The notes under the pieces are model-generated. The model had not been told where the DNA came from, searched no databases, and was given only the letters and a program-made list of their open reading frames with translations. Below, one piece after another: positions 11,775 through 23,580 of a DNA stretch of 64,000 bases (positions within the stretch are counted from its first letter, which is position 1; each line of letters starts with the position of its first letter). The stretch lies in contig NC_092877.1 in the NCBI RefSeq assembly GCF_028372415.1, positions 248,863,010-248,927,009 of the forward strand, given 5' to 3'. Source of the DNA: Notamacropus eugenii (lineage: Eukaryota; Chordata; Mammalia; Diprotodontia; Macropodidae). Both the position numbers and the translations under genes were made by a program.

Positions 11775-12691
11775 CGTGAAAGCAACGACTCACCTAAGCT
11801 CCTGGACAAACTCCTCTGGATATCTCTGAAAGGAGAATCTGACCAAACTTGGAGGTGTGGAATCCAGTGGGTGACAGACTTTGACAGATTCGGAGCCCAG
11901 GTAAGACTGGAAGGTCCACAGAAAGGATCTGTTCCACGGGGCAAGCCCCCAGCGCACAGCAGAGCGCGGTCAGCACAGCAGAGCGGAAGGGACCTGAGAA
12001 GCCCAAGAGTGGCAGGCAAAACCAGTGGAGCAGGAGACCAGCCAAACCGAGCCGGTGAGAGCCACTGAGCGCCAGATATCAGTGCAGCAGCCCTTGAAAC
12101 CTTCAGCCTGAAGACTAAAGTTCGGTAAGTCACCTACTTGAACTTCCGGGAGACAGGATGGCGGAGTGATCAGTAAATGCTCTCTCCTCCCTCCTGATGA
12201 CCGTGAAAGAACCATAAAATATTTCCCCAGATAAATCCTGGATCATCGGGAACAGGAGAAGGGGGAAAATAGTCTCATAACACCAGAGGCTAGGAAAATA
12301 GCAAAGGGGGATTCTTCCTACTGTGGTGGAGGTGATCTGGAAGGACAGAGGACCCAGGGCAGAGAAAATTCGCCTCAACGCCAGGGAACGAGCCCCAGGA
12401 GGGGAGGGAACACCCATTAGCAACTAGGCGTGCCCCAGCCCTTCAGGGGAAAAGGGAAGACAATAGGGAAGCTGCGATCACCACCCCCTGACATTGCCTT
12501 TGCCTCAGGTCAGCTGAGAAGATCTCCTGAGACCAGACCACCCCTCCCACACACTTAACAAGCTCACCCCAGGGTTGATCTGGGAAACAAAAAACAAAAA
12601 CCTGCTTTTACCCTCGACACACATCAGCTCAACACAAAGATCTGTACCTTCTGACTGAAAGAACCAGAAGCTACAACACTCAGCCAACATC

Positions 12692-13873
12692 ATGAAGCAG
12701 AAAAAGCAGACGAAAAGTGAAAAAACCATAGAATCTTTCTATGGGGATAAGGACCAAAACATAAACACCAAAGAGGTCAGAGCTGAGACTGTACTTCCAT
12801 CTGAAACCTCAGAAGAGACTATGAATTTCTCGCAAGCTCAACTAGATTACATGGAACAGCTGAAGAAGGAAATAAAAGAAAAACTGGCCAATGATTTTAA
12901 AATTATAAAAAAAGAATTCACTGATGAGAACATCACTCTGAAAAGGAAAATTGAAGAAATGGAAAAAGAAGTTCAAAAATTAACTGGAGAGAATAATTCC
13001 CTAAAAGGAAGAGTTGATCAAACGGAAAAGGAAACCCAAAACCTAATTGGGAAAATTGATCAAATGGAAAAGGAAACACAAAACCTAACTGGGAAAATTG
13101 GTCGAATGGAAAAAGAAGTACAAAAATTAAATGGAGAAAATAACTCCTTAAAGGGAAAAATTGGTCAGATGGAAAAGGAGATGAAAAAGTTAACTGAAGA
13201 AAACAATGCGATGAAGATTAGCATTGGGCAAGTAGAAACTAATGAATCAATGAGGAGACAAGAACCAGACAAACAAAATCTGAAGAATGAAAAGATAGAA
13301 GAAAATGTAAAATATTTCATTGGAAAAACAACTGACCGGGAAAATAGATCCAGGAGAGAAAATCTAAGAATTATTGGCCTGCCAGAAACCCATGATGAAG
13401 AAAAGGGTCTGGAAAATATCTTCCAGGAAATCATCAAGGACAACTGCCCAGAAGTACTATACGCAGAGGGCAAAATAGTCATCGAAAGAATCCACCGTTC
13501 CCCTCCCGAAAGGGATCCCAAACTCAAAACCCAAAGAAATATCCTTGCCAAATTCCAGAGCTATAAAGTGAAGGAGAAAATACTACAAGCAGCCAGAAAG
13601 AAACAATTCAAATATCAAGGACACACAGTCAGGATCACACAGGACCTTGCAGCTTCTACATTAAAAGATCGAAAGAATTGGAACCCAATATTCCGTAAGG
13701 CAAAGGAGTTGGGACTTCAACCAAGGATCAACTACCCAGCAAAGTTCAGCATAACATTTCAGGCAAGGAGAAAGTCATTCAACGAAATAAGGGATTTCCA
13801 GAGCTTCCTGACCAAAACACCAGAACTCAATAGACAATTAGATCTTCAAATGCAGGTCTCCAGAGAATCATAA
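12692..13873 (+). CDS. L1 ORF1 protein (RNA-binding nucleic-acid chaperone), intact
   Basis: A 393-codon frame from ATG to TAA. ORF1p of L1 forms trimers on L1 RNA in the cytoplasm and is needed for retrotransposition. Residues about 50-215 form a long coiled coil. Its core (96-186) is built from heptad-multiple repeats: three 21-residue units starting KLTGENN, KLNGENN and KLTEENN, with two 14-residue units NLIGKIDQ and NLTGKIGR between the first two. The RRM-like domain starts near residue 222 (RENLRIIGLPE). The C-terminal domain follows (RIHRSPPERDPK near 266-277, then ARKKQFKYQGHTVRITQDLA). This is a mobile-element gene, not a host gene. It stays open although the ORF2 beside it is badly broken. 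Confidence 0.95.
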   Translation: MKQKKQTKSEKTIESFYGDKDQNINTKEVRAETVLPSETSEETMNFSQAQLDYMEQLKKEIKEKLANDFKIIKKEFTDENITLKRKIEEMEKEVQKLTGENNSLKGRVDQTEKETQNLIGKIDQMEKETQNLTGKIGRMEKEVQKLNGENNSLKGKIGQMEKEMKKLTEENNAMKISIGQVETNESMRRQEPDKQNLKNEKIEENVKYFIGKTTDRENRSRRENLRIIGLPETHDEEKGLENIFQEIIKDNCPEVLYAEGKIVIERIHRSPPERDPKLKTQRNILAKFQSYKVKEKILQAARKKQFKYQGHTVRITQDLAASTLKDRKNWNPIFRKAKELGLQPRINYPAKFSITFQARRKSFNEIRDFQSFLTKTPELNRQLDLQMQVSRES

Positions 13874-14438
13874 AAAGGTAAACAGAGGGGAAAAAACAAA
13901 AACAAAAACTTGCTACTCAATTTGGGCAAACTGTTTACCACCCTATAAAGGAAGATGATACCTATCAATCTTGAGAACTGTGCAGCTATTATGATAAAAG
14001 GGATATATGTAGAGGGAAAGGATATAAAATAAGTGATGTCATGTCAAAAATATGATTTAAATATGAGAAGGGATTGTAATAGGAGGTGTGAAAAGGGGGA
14101 AGCAGAAAATGGCAAATTATATCACAGGAAGAAGTACAAAACTATAGTAGAGGGAAGGAGGGGAGGGAGATGAGCATTGTTTGAGAGGTACTCTCATCTG
14201 ATTTGTTTAAAGGAGGGAACAATAATCTTCAGCAGATAATCCTAACTAGCTCTATATGTAGTAGGAGGGGAAGGGGGAAGAAAGGGGAGGGTGGCTAAAA
14301 AGGAGGAAAGAAGCAATAAGAGTAAAGGGGAGTAAAAGGGAGGGGGGCTAAAAGAAGGAGGGGAAGGCTGCAGGAGGAGGGGGAGAAAAGTGAATACTAC
14401 TGAGGAGGGGAAGGGAGACGGGAAAGCTAAAAGCACAA
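13874..14438 (+). other. L1-A inter-ORF spacer, purine-rich
   Basis: 565 bp separate the ORF1 stop from the ORF2 ATG. The right half (about 14145-14430) is nearly all purine with many GGG/GGGG runs. The L1 at 48803-55736 has a spacer of exactly the same length. Human L1 has only about 63 bp here. Confidence 0.85.
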
Positions 14439-17400
14439 ATGGTGGGAAAGAGGTTGGAGGGAAATACACAGATTCTAATCATAACTGTGAATGTGAATGG
14501 AATGAACTCTCCCATAAAACGGAGACGGATAGCAGAATGGATTAAAAGCCATAATCCAACAGTATGCTGCTTACAAGAAACACATTTGAAATGGGGGGAA
14601 ACACATAGGATAAAGGTCAAAGGATGGAGCAGAATATATTGTGCTTCAGCTCATGTAAGAAAGGCAGGTGTAGCAATCCTAATCTCAAACAAAGCTAAAG
14701 CAGAAATAGATCTAATCAAAAGGGATAAGGATGGGAACCATATGCTGCTAAAAGACACCCTAGCAATGCAGCAATATCATTACTAAACATGTATGCTCCA
14801 AGTGGTATAGCATCCAAATTTTTAGAGGAAAGGTTGGGGGACTTGAAGGAAGAAATTGATAGCAAAACTATACTAGTGGGGGACCTCAACCTCCCCCACT
14901 CTGAACTCGATAAATCTAACCTCAAAATAAACAAGAAAGAGGTTAAGGAGGTAAATAAAACTCTGAATGAGGTAGATATGACAGATCTTTGGAGAAAATT
15001 GAATGGGAATAGAAAGGAATATACCTTTTTCTCAGCAGTACATGGAACATTTGCAAAAATTGACCATGTACTAGGACATAAAAATCTCACAATGCAATGC
15101 CGAAAGGCAGAGAAAATCAATGCATCCTTCTCAGATCATAATGCAATAAAAATTACATGTATTAAAAGGCCATGGAAAGATAAACCAAAAATCAATTGGA
15201 AACTAAAATATCCAATCCTAAAGAAGGAAAGGGTTAAACAAGAAATCATAGAAACAATCAACAATTTCATTCAAGAGAATGACAATAATGAGACAACATA
15301 CCAAATCTTATGGGATACTGCAAAACCATTTCTTAGGGGAAGTTTTATATCTTTGAATGCCTATGAAAAAAAAAAGAGAAAGAAGAAATCAATGACTTGG
15401 GCATGAAGCTGAAAAAGCTAGTAAAAGAACAAATTGAAAATCCCGAAGTTAATACCAAATTAGATATACTGAAAACCAAGGGAGAGATTAATAAAACTGA
15501 AATTAAGACATCTATGGAATTAGTAACAAAAAGCAATAGTTGGTTTTATGAAAAAACTAATAAAATTGATAAAACTTTGGTCAATTTGATTAAAACAAAG
15601 AAAGAAGTAAATCAAATTACTAATATTAAAAAGGAAAGAGGTGAACTCACCTCCAATGAGGAGGAAATTAAAGCAATAATTAGAAACGACTTTGCCCAAC
15701 TTTATGCCCCCAAATTCGTTAATTTAAACTAGTTCGATGAAAACTTTCAGAAATACAAATTGTTCAGATTAACAGAAGAGGAAGTTGAATACTTAAACAA
15801 CCCTATCTCAGAAAAAGAAATTGAACAAGCCATCAATGAACTCCCTAGAAAATAATCTCCAGGTCCAGATGGATTCATAAGTGAATTCTATCAAACATTT
15901 AAAGAACAGTTAATTCCAATACTATATAGAATATTTTTGAAAATTGGAGAAGAAGCAGTCCTCACAAATTCTTTCTATGATACAAATATGGTTTTGATAC
16001 CCAAACCAGGAAGAGACAAAACAGAGAAAGAAAATTATAGAACAATTTCCCTAAAGAATATAGATGAAAAAATTTTAAATAAGATTTTAGCAAAACGAAT
16101 ACAGCATCTTATCTTGAGAATAATACATTATGATCAAGTAGGATTCATACCAGGAATGCAGTGCTGGATCAATATTAGGAAAACTATTAGCATTATTGAT
16201 AATATCGCCAACAAATCTAAGAAAAACCACATGATTATCTCAATAGATGCAGAAAAAGCTTTGGACAAAATGTAACACCCATTCCAATTAAAAACACTGT
16301 AGAACGTAGGAACAAAGGGAACTTTCTATAAAATACTAAGCAGTATCTATATAAAATCTTCAGCAAGCATTACATGCAATGAGTATGAGCTAGATGCATT
16401 TCCAATAAGATCAGGGGTGAAACAAGGATATCCAATATCACCACTAATATTTAATATGGTATTAGAAATGTTAACTGTAGCCATTAGGCAAGACAAAGAT
16501 ATTGAAGGAATAAGAATAGCCAAAGAAGAAACTAAGTTATCACTCTTTGCAGATGATATGATGATTTACTTAGAGAATCCCAGAGATTCAAGTAAAAAAC
16601 TACTTGAAATAATAAACAACTTTGGCAAAGTCGCAGGTTACAAAATAAACCCGCACAAATCTTCTGCGTTCCTATATACTAGCAACAAAGTCCAACAGCA
16701 AGAGATAGAAAGAGAAATCCCACTTAAAGCTAGGGTAGACATTATAAAATACTTAGGAGTTTACCTGCCAAAACAAACCCAGGGATTATATGAACACAAT
16801 TACAAGACACTTTTTGCACAAATAAAGTCAGATTTAAGTAAGTGGAAAAGCATTAGTTGTTCATGGGTAGGCCGTGCTAATAAAAGAAAAATGACAATTC
16901 TACCTAAATTAATTAATTTATTTAGTGCCATACCAATTGATCTATCAGATAATTACCTTCTAGAGTTGGATAAAATAATATAAAAATTCATTTGTAAAAA
17001 CAAAAGGTCCAGAATATCAAAGGGACTAATGAAAAGAAATGCTTGGGAAGGTGGCCTAGCGCTACCAGACCTCAAATTGCACTACATAGCGGCGATTATC
17101 AAAACCCCTTGGTATTGGCTAAGAAACAGAGAGGTAGACAAGTGGAATAGACTTGGCACTCAAGATGCAGTAGGCAAGGAATATAGCAACCTCCTGTTTG
17201 ATAAACCCAAGGACCCCAGCTTCTGGGATAAGAACTCACTGTTTGACAAAAATTGCCGGGAAAACTGGATAACAGTGTGGTGGAAATTACGCATAGACCC
17301 ATGCCTGACACTGTACGCAAGAATAAAAAGTCCAAATGGGTACATGATTTAGGTATAAAGATTGATTCCATGAATAAACTGGAGAAACAAGGAATAGTGC

Positions 17401-18290
17401 ATTTATCAGATTTATGGAGAAGGGAAGAATTCTTTACTAAAGGAGAGATAGAAAGCATTATGAAATGCAAAATGGATAACTTTGATTACATTAAACTGAG
17501 AAGTTTTTGCACAACCAAACCCAATGCAACCAAAATCCGGAGGGATCTAGTAAATTGGGAAAGAATTTTTACAGCTAAGCTTGGGGATAAAGGCCTCATT
17601 TGTAGAATATATAGAGAACTGACTCAAATGTATAATCATACAAGTCATTCCCCAATTGATAAATGGTCAAAGGATATGAACAGGCAATTTTTAGAAAAAG
17701 AAATTAAAGATATCTATAATCATATGAAAAAAAGTTCTAAATCACTATTGATTAGAGAGATGCAAATCAAAACAACTCTGAGGTACCACATCACACCTAT
17801 ACGATTGGCAAACATGACAGAACAAGAAAATGATAAATGCTGGAGAGGATGTGGGAGAGTTGGAACACTAATTCATTGTTGGTGGAGCTCCTAGCGCATC
17901 CATCCATTCTGGAGAGTAATTTGGAACTATGCCCAAAGGGCTACAAAAATTTGCATACCCTTTGACCCTGCAATATCTCTACTAGGACTGTATCCTCAAG
18001 AGATCATAAAAATGGGAAAGGGTCCCACATGTACAAAAATATTTATAGCAGCACTCTTTGTAGTTGCCAAAAAGTGGAAGTCAAGGGGATGTCCATCAAT
18101 TGGGGAATGGCTGAATAAATAATGGTATATGAATGTAATGGAGTACTATTGCACCATAAGAAATGATGAACAAGAAGACTTCATAGAGGCCTTTAAGGGC
18201 TTATATGATCTGATGCTGAGTGAAAGAAGCAGATCCAGGAAAACTTTGTGCACAGCGATGGCCACAGAGTGTGAGAGTTCCTTCTGGTAG
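14439..18290 (+). pseudogene. L1 ORF2 (endonuclease/reverse transcriptase), decayed
   Basis: ORF2p nicks target DNA and copies L1 RNA in place. The frame starts at ATG 14439 (MVGKRLEG) and should end at TAG 18288-18290. Endonuclease motifs are visible ([36 protein letters not shown]). So is the RT active site [12 protein letters not shown] near 16540-16580 and a C-terminal Cys-rich knuckle (CWRGCG...LIHC) near 17840. Lesions: frameshifts near 14780, 15375-15397 and 17330, and stops at 15730, about 15853, 16273, about 16300, 16981, 17892 and about 18128. The copy cannot make ORF2p. Confidence 0.93.
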
Positions 18291-18416
18291 ACTTGGACCT
18301 TCATAACAACGCAAGATCTTTAAAAAAATTCCCAATGATCTTTTAAGGCAAAATGCCTTCCACACTCAGAGAAAGAACTATGGAATTCATTCGCAAAATG
18401 TAGCAGATCATTTGTC

Positions 18417-18419
<3 letters not shown>

Positions 18420-18471
<52 letters not shown>
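18420..18471. repeat. (GT)n microsatellite in the L1-A 3' UTR
   Basis: A pure GT tract of about 52 bp inside the L1 3' UTR. The sister L1 at 48803-55736 lacks an equivalent tract, so it expanded in this copy. Confidence 0.95.
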
Positions 18472-18473
<2 letters not shown>

Positions 18474-18879
18474 TATGTTTTGATTTGTGACATGATTTCT
18501 TCCATTTAGTTTAGTTCGTCTACACAGCATGACTATGGTGAACACGTATTCAATAGGAAAGTATGTGTAAATGATATATAGAATTGTATGCTGTCTTGGG
18601 GAGGGAAAGAGTATTAGGGGTAGGTAGTGGGAAAACATCTAAATTTTATGGTAGTGATTGTAGAACATTAAAAATGAAAAAAAACTGAAAAAAATTATCT
18701 TTGTATGTAGATCATGTATTCATTTTCACCTTATCTTGGTAAATGTTGTGGGATATTGGTCACTGCCCGATTTCTGCCACATTGCTTTCCACTTTTCTCA
18801 ACAATTATTTTTTAACCAAATAATTGTAATAGTAATTTAAATGGAAAGATCTTTCTCATTAATAAATAGGCCCATATGA

Positions 18880-19262
18880 TCTGCTTAAATCATCTGAAAT
18901 CCTGGGTCACATGTGGTGGGAGGAGCTTGCTGAAGAGGCAGATTAGGAAGGGTGGAGTGAAACCAGGAGGAAGTGAGTGAGTGTGGTAGGTCAGAGGGGA
19001 AAGAACACAGGCCAGCTGACACAGGCCAACTCACAGATTTTGACAGTTGGTGAGAAGATTCTGGCTGAGGGAGGAGACTTGACACATTGTGACAGTTGAT
19101 TGTGTAAAGGTCCTGGCTGAGGGAAGGGAGATATGAGAATGGCTTTGTCCTCTGCTATGATCGTGTTTATTAATTTCTTGGTCACCATGACAGATTTGGC
19201 TTTCTGGTTCTTGGATTTGACTTCCTGGTGTTTAAATAAATGTTTTTCTTCTGCCTTCTAAA
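18880..19262 (+). mobile_element. Probable solo LTR (endogenous retrovirus fossil)
   Basis: A GA-rich block ends in 'aaataaatgttttt', a polyadenylation-type motif near its right end. This resembles the end of the better-defined LTR at 47372-47826. No internal retroviral sequence is present. Ends are approximate and the family is uncertain. Confidence 0.45.
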
Positions 19263-19844
19263 AAAAAAATAATAATCTTGTCCTGTTTTCTGACAGTAAT
19301 CCGACTAGTCTGTGTCCTTTAAATAAGAATACATTGACTTTCCTAGGACACAATTAAGTATCCTTTATATTAATTACTCTAAAATATTTATATTGATTAT
19401 AATAATATTTTAGTTTAGAATTTGTGTTTTCCCACTACTATTTCTTCCATATTCTTCTGTTCCTCAGAAGAATCGTCTCCTAGCTCTCTTTCTTCAGCTT
19501 CAAAATGATTGTATATCTTAAAGTTCATATTATCTTTTCTTTTTCCATGTGGCTATATTTTATAATCTTATGAATATAAGTAACCAGACCATATAGATAT
19601 AATAAGGAAAAAGAGTTTGTCAGAGTGGCAAACATTTTACTCTTAACCAAACGTGAAGGAGATACACTGGAAGATGATGGTAAGCAGAGTAATTTAGCTG
19701 TGAAATTCATAAAAGTAATAGTTAGCATTTTAGGATTTTCAAAGGTATATATAACTAATACATGTACACATGCATGTATGTATTTGTGAATACATATATG
19801 TCTATGTGTATATGTGTCTATGTATACACATTTCATTGGTAGAA
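19263..19844. other. Unassigned AT-rich sequence
   Basis: Holds an A-run at 19261-19269 and an alternating TG/TA stretch near 19745-19830. No gene or element recognised. Confidence 0.5.
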
Positions 19845-20015
19845 TAACACAGTGAGGTAGATGCTAGTATCTCTATTTTATAGACAAAGAAATTGAGTCT
19901 GAGAGATGTTAAGTGACTTGACCAGGGTCACACAACTAGTAAATGTTTGAGGCAGCGTTCCACTTCAGTTCTTGATTCCAAGTGCAGTGTCTTACTGTTA
20001 CACCTAGCTGCCTAA
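19845..20015 (-). repeat. MIR-type SINE
   Basis: Clear minus-strand MIR order: 'ctattttatagacaaagaaa', 'gttaagtgacttgaccaggg', 'tcacacaactagtaaat', ending 'acacctagctgcct'. Confidence 0.8.
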
Positions 20016-20829
20016 ACAGTTCTTCATTATTCTTAAGTTTGGGATTAAAAAACAGTAATCGATGTGGGGGGAAGGAGGGAAGAGAAACTTCAGAGGAAGT
20101 TGATTTTTTTCTTATGAATATTATTAATTTCATATTACTAAGTATTGCACTTGATTCTATTTGGCAAATTGTATTAGAGGAAAGATTTATGGGTGCATTC
20201 ATAGCTGGGCTAATCTGTATTAGGAAGTAAAATAGGAAAATTAGCTTAGAGTAACTTTGTATAGATATGTAATGCTGGTTCTGTCAAAACAGTCAAGGTT
20301 AATATAATTAGATCACGTATAAAAGTCATTATCTGTGTTCCTTATATTGACATTGAAGAATGAGATTTTTCAGTACAATAGAGACACTTCAGAATTCAAT
20401 ACACTATGAAAGAGGTATTAATGAATATAATATTAGCAGTTACTTGATGGAGTAGTTCTAATACTTGTAATAAATGAGAAAATCCCAATGAATATATGTT
20501 TCAACCAGTGCCATGATGTAAAAGCTGTTTTTTTTTTCCCTTCTTCTTCCCAAATGAGATTTGGGGAAGGAGAGAGAATGGAGAACAATATATTTCTGAA
20601 ACATTACTTTTTTAATGAATGGATGTTTTGGCCTAATGCCATAACCTGATTTGCAAGTTTTCCTTCAAATATGTTTGTATTTATAATATTCCTAAATGAC
20701 AACAGATATTTTTTTTTTTATTTATGAAGAATGCACAGAGTTAGTTGGGACATTGCTGCATTCAGGCGAACAACTGTTTAATTTCACCACTCAAAATGAT
20801 TAATCTAATTATAAAGACTGAATTCTAAT
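20016..20829. other. Unassigned AT-rich sequence
   Basis: No element or reading frame recognised. T-runs at 20528-20537 and 20710-20719. Confidence 0.5.
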
Positions 20830-21075
20830 TTCACAGAATAGTAAAGTAGGAAGTTAAATCAATACCCATCAAACCAACATAGTTCTTAAAAGAGATCCAC
20901 TAGAAAGCATACCTCCAAAATGTTCTTCCACCTTTTGCTTTAAGAGATGTAATGATGTGGAACTCATTGCCCCCTGAGATTACTCATTTTTAATCATTTT
21001 AATTAAGCTCACCATCATCCAATACCTCTTCTGCCCTTTGGAGTTAAACTAAAAAATGCCATTTTTAAATAACTA
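20830..21075 (+). repeat. CR1/L3-type LINE 3' end relic
   Basis: Blocks 'gatgtggaactcattgcccc' and 'acctcttctgccctttggag' fit the conserved 3' region of old CR1/L3 elements. Strongly decayed; assigned from memory of the family. Confidence 0.4.
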
Positions 21076-21094
21076 CCTCCTCTTTCTCTCTTCT

Positions 21095-21440
21095 CAATCT
21101 CTTCTTAACCCCTTCTAGTATCGTTTCCTATCTTATCATTTCACTGACACTCTTTCTAAAGTTATTACTGATCACTAGAATGCGAAATCCAATTGCCTTT
21201 TCCCTTCATTCTCCTTGTCCTCTCTGTAGCTTTTCATAGTGTTGATCACTCTCCTCTCCTTGATACTTTCTTCCTTCTAGGCTTTTTTGACACCACCCTC
21301 TTATGGATCTTGTTATACCTATCTCACAACTCCATTTGTCTCTCCTTTTTTTGGATGCTACTGTAGAGAATGACCTCTAACAATCCAAGTCCTTCACAGT
21401 GCAGCATGAGCCCTTTTCTCTTCTCCCTTTAGAATAATTC
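21095..21440 (+). repeat. L2/CR1-clade LINE, reverse transcriptase fragment
   Basis: The plus strand still reads approximately 'LSVAFHSVDHSPLLDTF...GFFDTTLLW'. This matches the RT motif 'DLSAAFDTVDHSLLL' followed by 'LGF.DT.L.W' of L2/L3 LINEs. Stops and indels are present. An ancient fossil. Confidence 0.7.
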
Positions 21441-21469
21441 ATTAATTCGCATTTTATTAACTATCAAGG

Positions 21470-21660
21470 ATTTAATTATTATTGTGAGGTGGATGGCTCT
21501 CAATTTTACCTATCATGACCAAACCTATATGCTGACCAATATCAAGACACTAAGCCTCAGAGAGGTGAAGTGTTTTCCTAGGTCACACAGAGTAATTGGC
21601 ATAGAAAGGATTGGAATTTACTTTTTCTGATTCTAAATCCTTTGCTATATGAACTGAGTA
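21470..21660 (-). repeat. MIR-type SINE relic
   Basis: Shows 'taagcctcagagaggtgaag' and 'cctaggtcacacagagtaat', the minus-strand MIR core. Confidence 0.6.
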
Positions 21661-22859
21661 CAGATTCCCAGGATGAGATGACTTATAAAGAGATACTGAA
21701 AAGAAAGTATTGAAAAGAACCAAAAATTCTGAGAGAAGATAATGGAATTTAGAATAAAAAAATAAGGATGAGAGGGAGAAATGAAAGATATAACTCATCC
21801 AAGGACACAGTACTAGACAGCCTTGGAAGCAAGGTCAAGCAATTTTAGCTTATTGCAGAAAATAAGAGGGTATAATTGAAAACAACTCAGAGATTTGCCA
21901 AGGACACAAGATAAGAAACCTCAGTATAAAACAACAAAAACCCACCAAGATATTTACCTCTAATTCACAACACAATTCTGTATGGTATATACTTAACCTT
22001 TTGGTGGGGGAGGGGAAATTGTGTTTTAAAGAAACCAACCAAACTCAAATTCAAAGGAGAAAATTGGCATTCTTGCATGAATTATTTGTCAGAAATATTT
22101 TTGAAAGTACTTAAGCAACACTGTATATTTCATTTAATGTGAAGGATGAAATCATATATAATTCTAATGTCTTCTAGTCAGGAATTTAATTGTAGAATCT
22201 TAAAAATAGGAGTAGCCCTTAGCTAAGTAGCCTCCTATGTGGTCATTTAAATAATATTGAAACCACCTTCTCCTTAAAACCTTCCCTCCTAAGTTGTCAT
22301 GAGTCTGAAATTCTTTGCATTTTTTTTTTTTTTTTACCATTGGGTTTAGGAATTGAAGCTCTTTCAAAATATCAATAGGTTACATAGCAGAGTTGCTTTA
22401 TAATCAAATTAAGTCATGAGCATTTCACAATAGCAAATGTGATCTTAGCAGCACAGAAAATAAACTAAGAGCAAAGGGTAGAAGGTGACTGAAGCTAATT
22501 TTTAACTTAAAGTAAAGGGGGGAAATGTCTAATATTTAGAGAAAACTGGAAATGGAAATGGACCACTTCAAAAAGTTTTGCATTCAGGAAAATAAGTAAA
22601 TATAAAGAAATAAAAAGGACACAAGATTTTATCAACATAAAGATGGACGAAGTGAGTTAATGTTACCACACTAGTTATGAAAACTGACAAATAGAGCCAG
22701 TAGTAGGGTCTTCAAGTAATGGATTTAGAGCTGAAATAGAACTTAGAAGATGGAGAAGTATGGGAAGTAGGGGAAAGAAGAAATACTTTTTTCTAGCCTA
22801 ACCTTTCTTTGTAAAACACTATTTCTAAGTCCTATTGATTTCTGAATTAATTATCTCAT
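21661..22859. other. Mostly unassigned AT-rich sequence
   Basis: A short stretch at about 22195-22250 ('tagaatcttaaaaataggag') may be the head of a decayed therian SINE. A T-run lies at 22321-22335. Otherwise nothing recognised. Confidence 0.45.
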
Positions 22860-23045
22860 CTAATTCTTTTTCAATCCTCTTTTGTCTTATAAGTGGACCC
22901 TGACAGTGGACACCTTGTCCACTGACTCATTTTGTAGATGAGTAACTTGAGGTAAAGAGATGTAGTTTTTCCAGGGTGATATTCGTAATCAGTAAAAGAG
23001 TCACTTTGTACACAAATTCTCTTTCTTCTGGCACACTGCTCTTCT
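22860..23045 (-). repeat. MIR-type SINE relic
   Basis: Contains 'cattttgtagatgagtaact', 'gaggtaaagagatgtag', then 'ttctggcacactgctcttct', the minus-strand order of MIR. Diverged. Confidence 0.5.
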
Positions 23046-23580
23046 CACTTCACCATATTTCTCCATATCTCCTTTGTTATAGAAAGGGTCTTTGAGTAAT
23101 GTAAAGTATTCCTTCTTTTATCAAAATGCTTTGTTGTACCTACAGAGTTCTGGATAAAAGCCTCGAATAACCAGTTTATCGCACATTCAAAGCATAAATT
23201 CAATTATGTTACCTTGAAAATTTTGCATAATATGCATTAACCCCTCCTCATTACCCCTAGTCACACATATTTCTCTGACATGCACACATTTAATTCCCCC
23301 AAATGCCCTTCTCCCTTGTTCATATCCGAGTCCTTGTGTACATTGCTAGACTTCACATTCAATGCTGATAGCCTGGTTTCTTTGTAAGAACACAATGTTC
23401 TTCTGCAAATAATCTTATGAAATGTTTTGCTAGGCCCCAGTTGTTATAAACTTTCTTTTAACCCTCCCTCAAACTTTCACAAATATTATAAGAACCTTAA
23501 TAAATGAAAAATGGGAAACATAATCTGAGTACTTTGTGATCTAATCTGACTTGATATAAAAGTCATTTTCTTTTCTTTCC
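23046..23580. other. Unassigned sequence left of an LTR
   Basis: No element or gene recognised. The last six bases (ctttcc, 23575-23580) match the six bases that follow the LTR at 24189. Confidence 0.5.

Larger units (their letters stand above)
11754..18695 (+). mobile_element. Full-length L1 LINE (L1-A)
   Basis: About 6.94 kb with every L1 part in order. The 5' UTR is 11754-12691 and begins ggggcagagccaagatggcgg. ORF1 (12692-13873) is intact. A 565-bp purine-rich spacer follows, then ORF2 (14439-18290, about ten lesions), and a 3' UTR with a GT tract ending in A-rich sequence. I could not see a target-site duplication; it follows the L2/CR1 fragment directly on the left. ORF1 differs from that of the L1 at 48803-55736 at roughly one residue in eleven by eye. 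Older than that copy, but not ancient. Confidence 0.95.

Noticed and set aside
11744-12423. Several overlapping open frames on both strands
   Set aside because: They lie in the GC-richer L1 5' UTR, where stops are scarce. The same holds for 54784-55807.
21095-21440. Possible host exon with a 'VDHS' motif
   Set aside because: The order of motifs is that of an L2/CR1 reverse transcriptase, with stops and indels.
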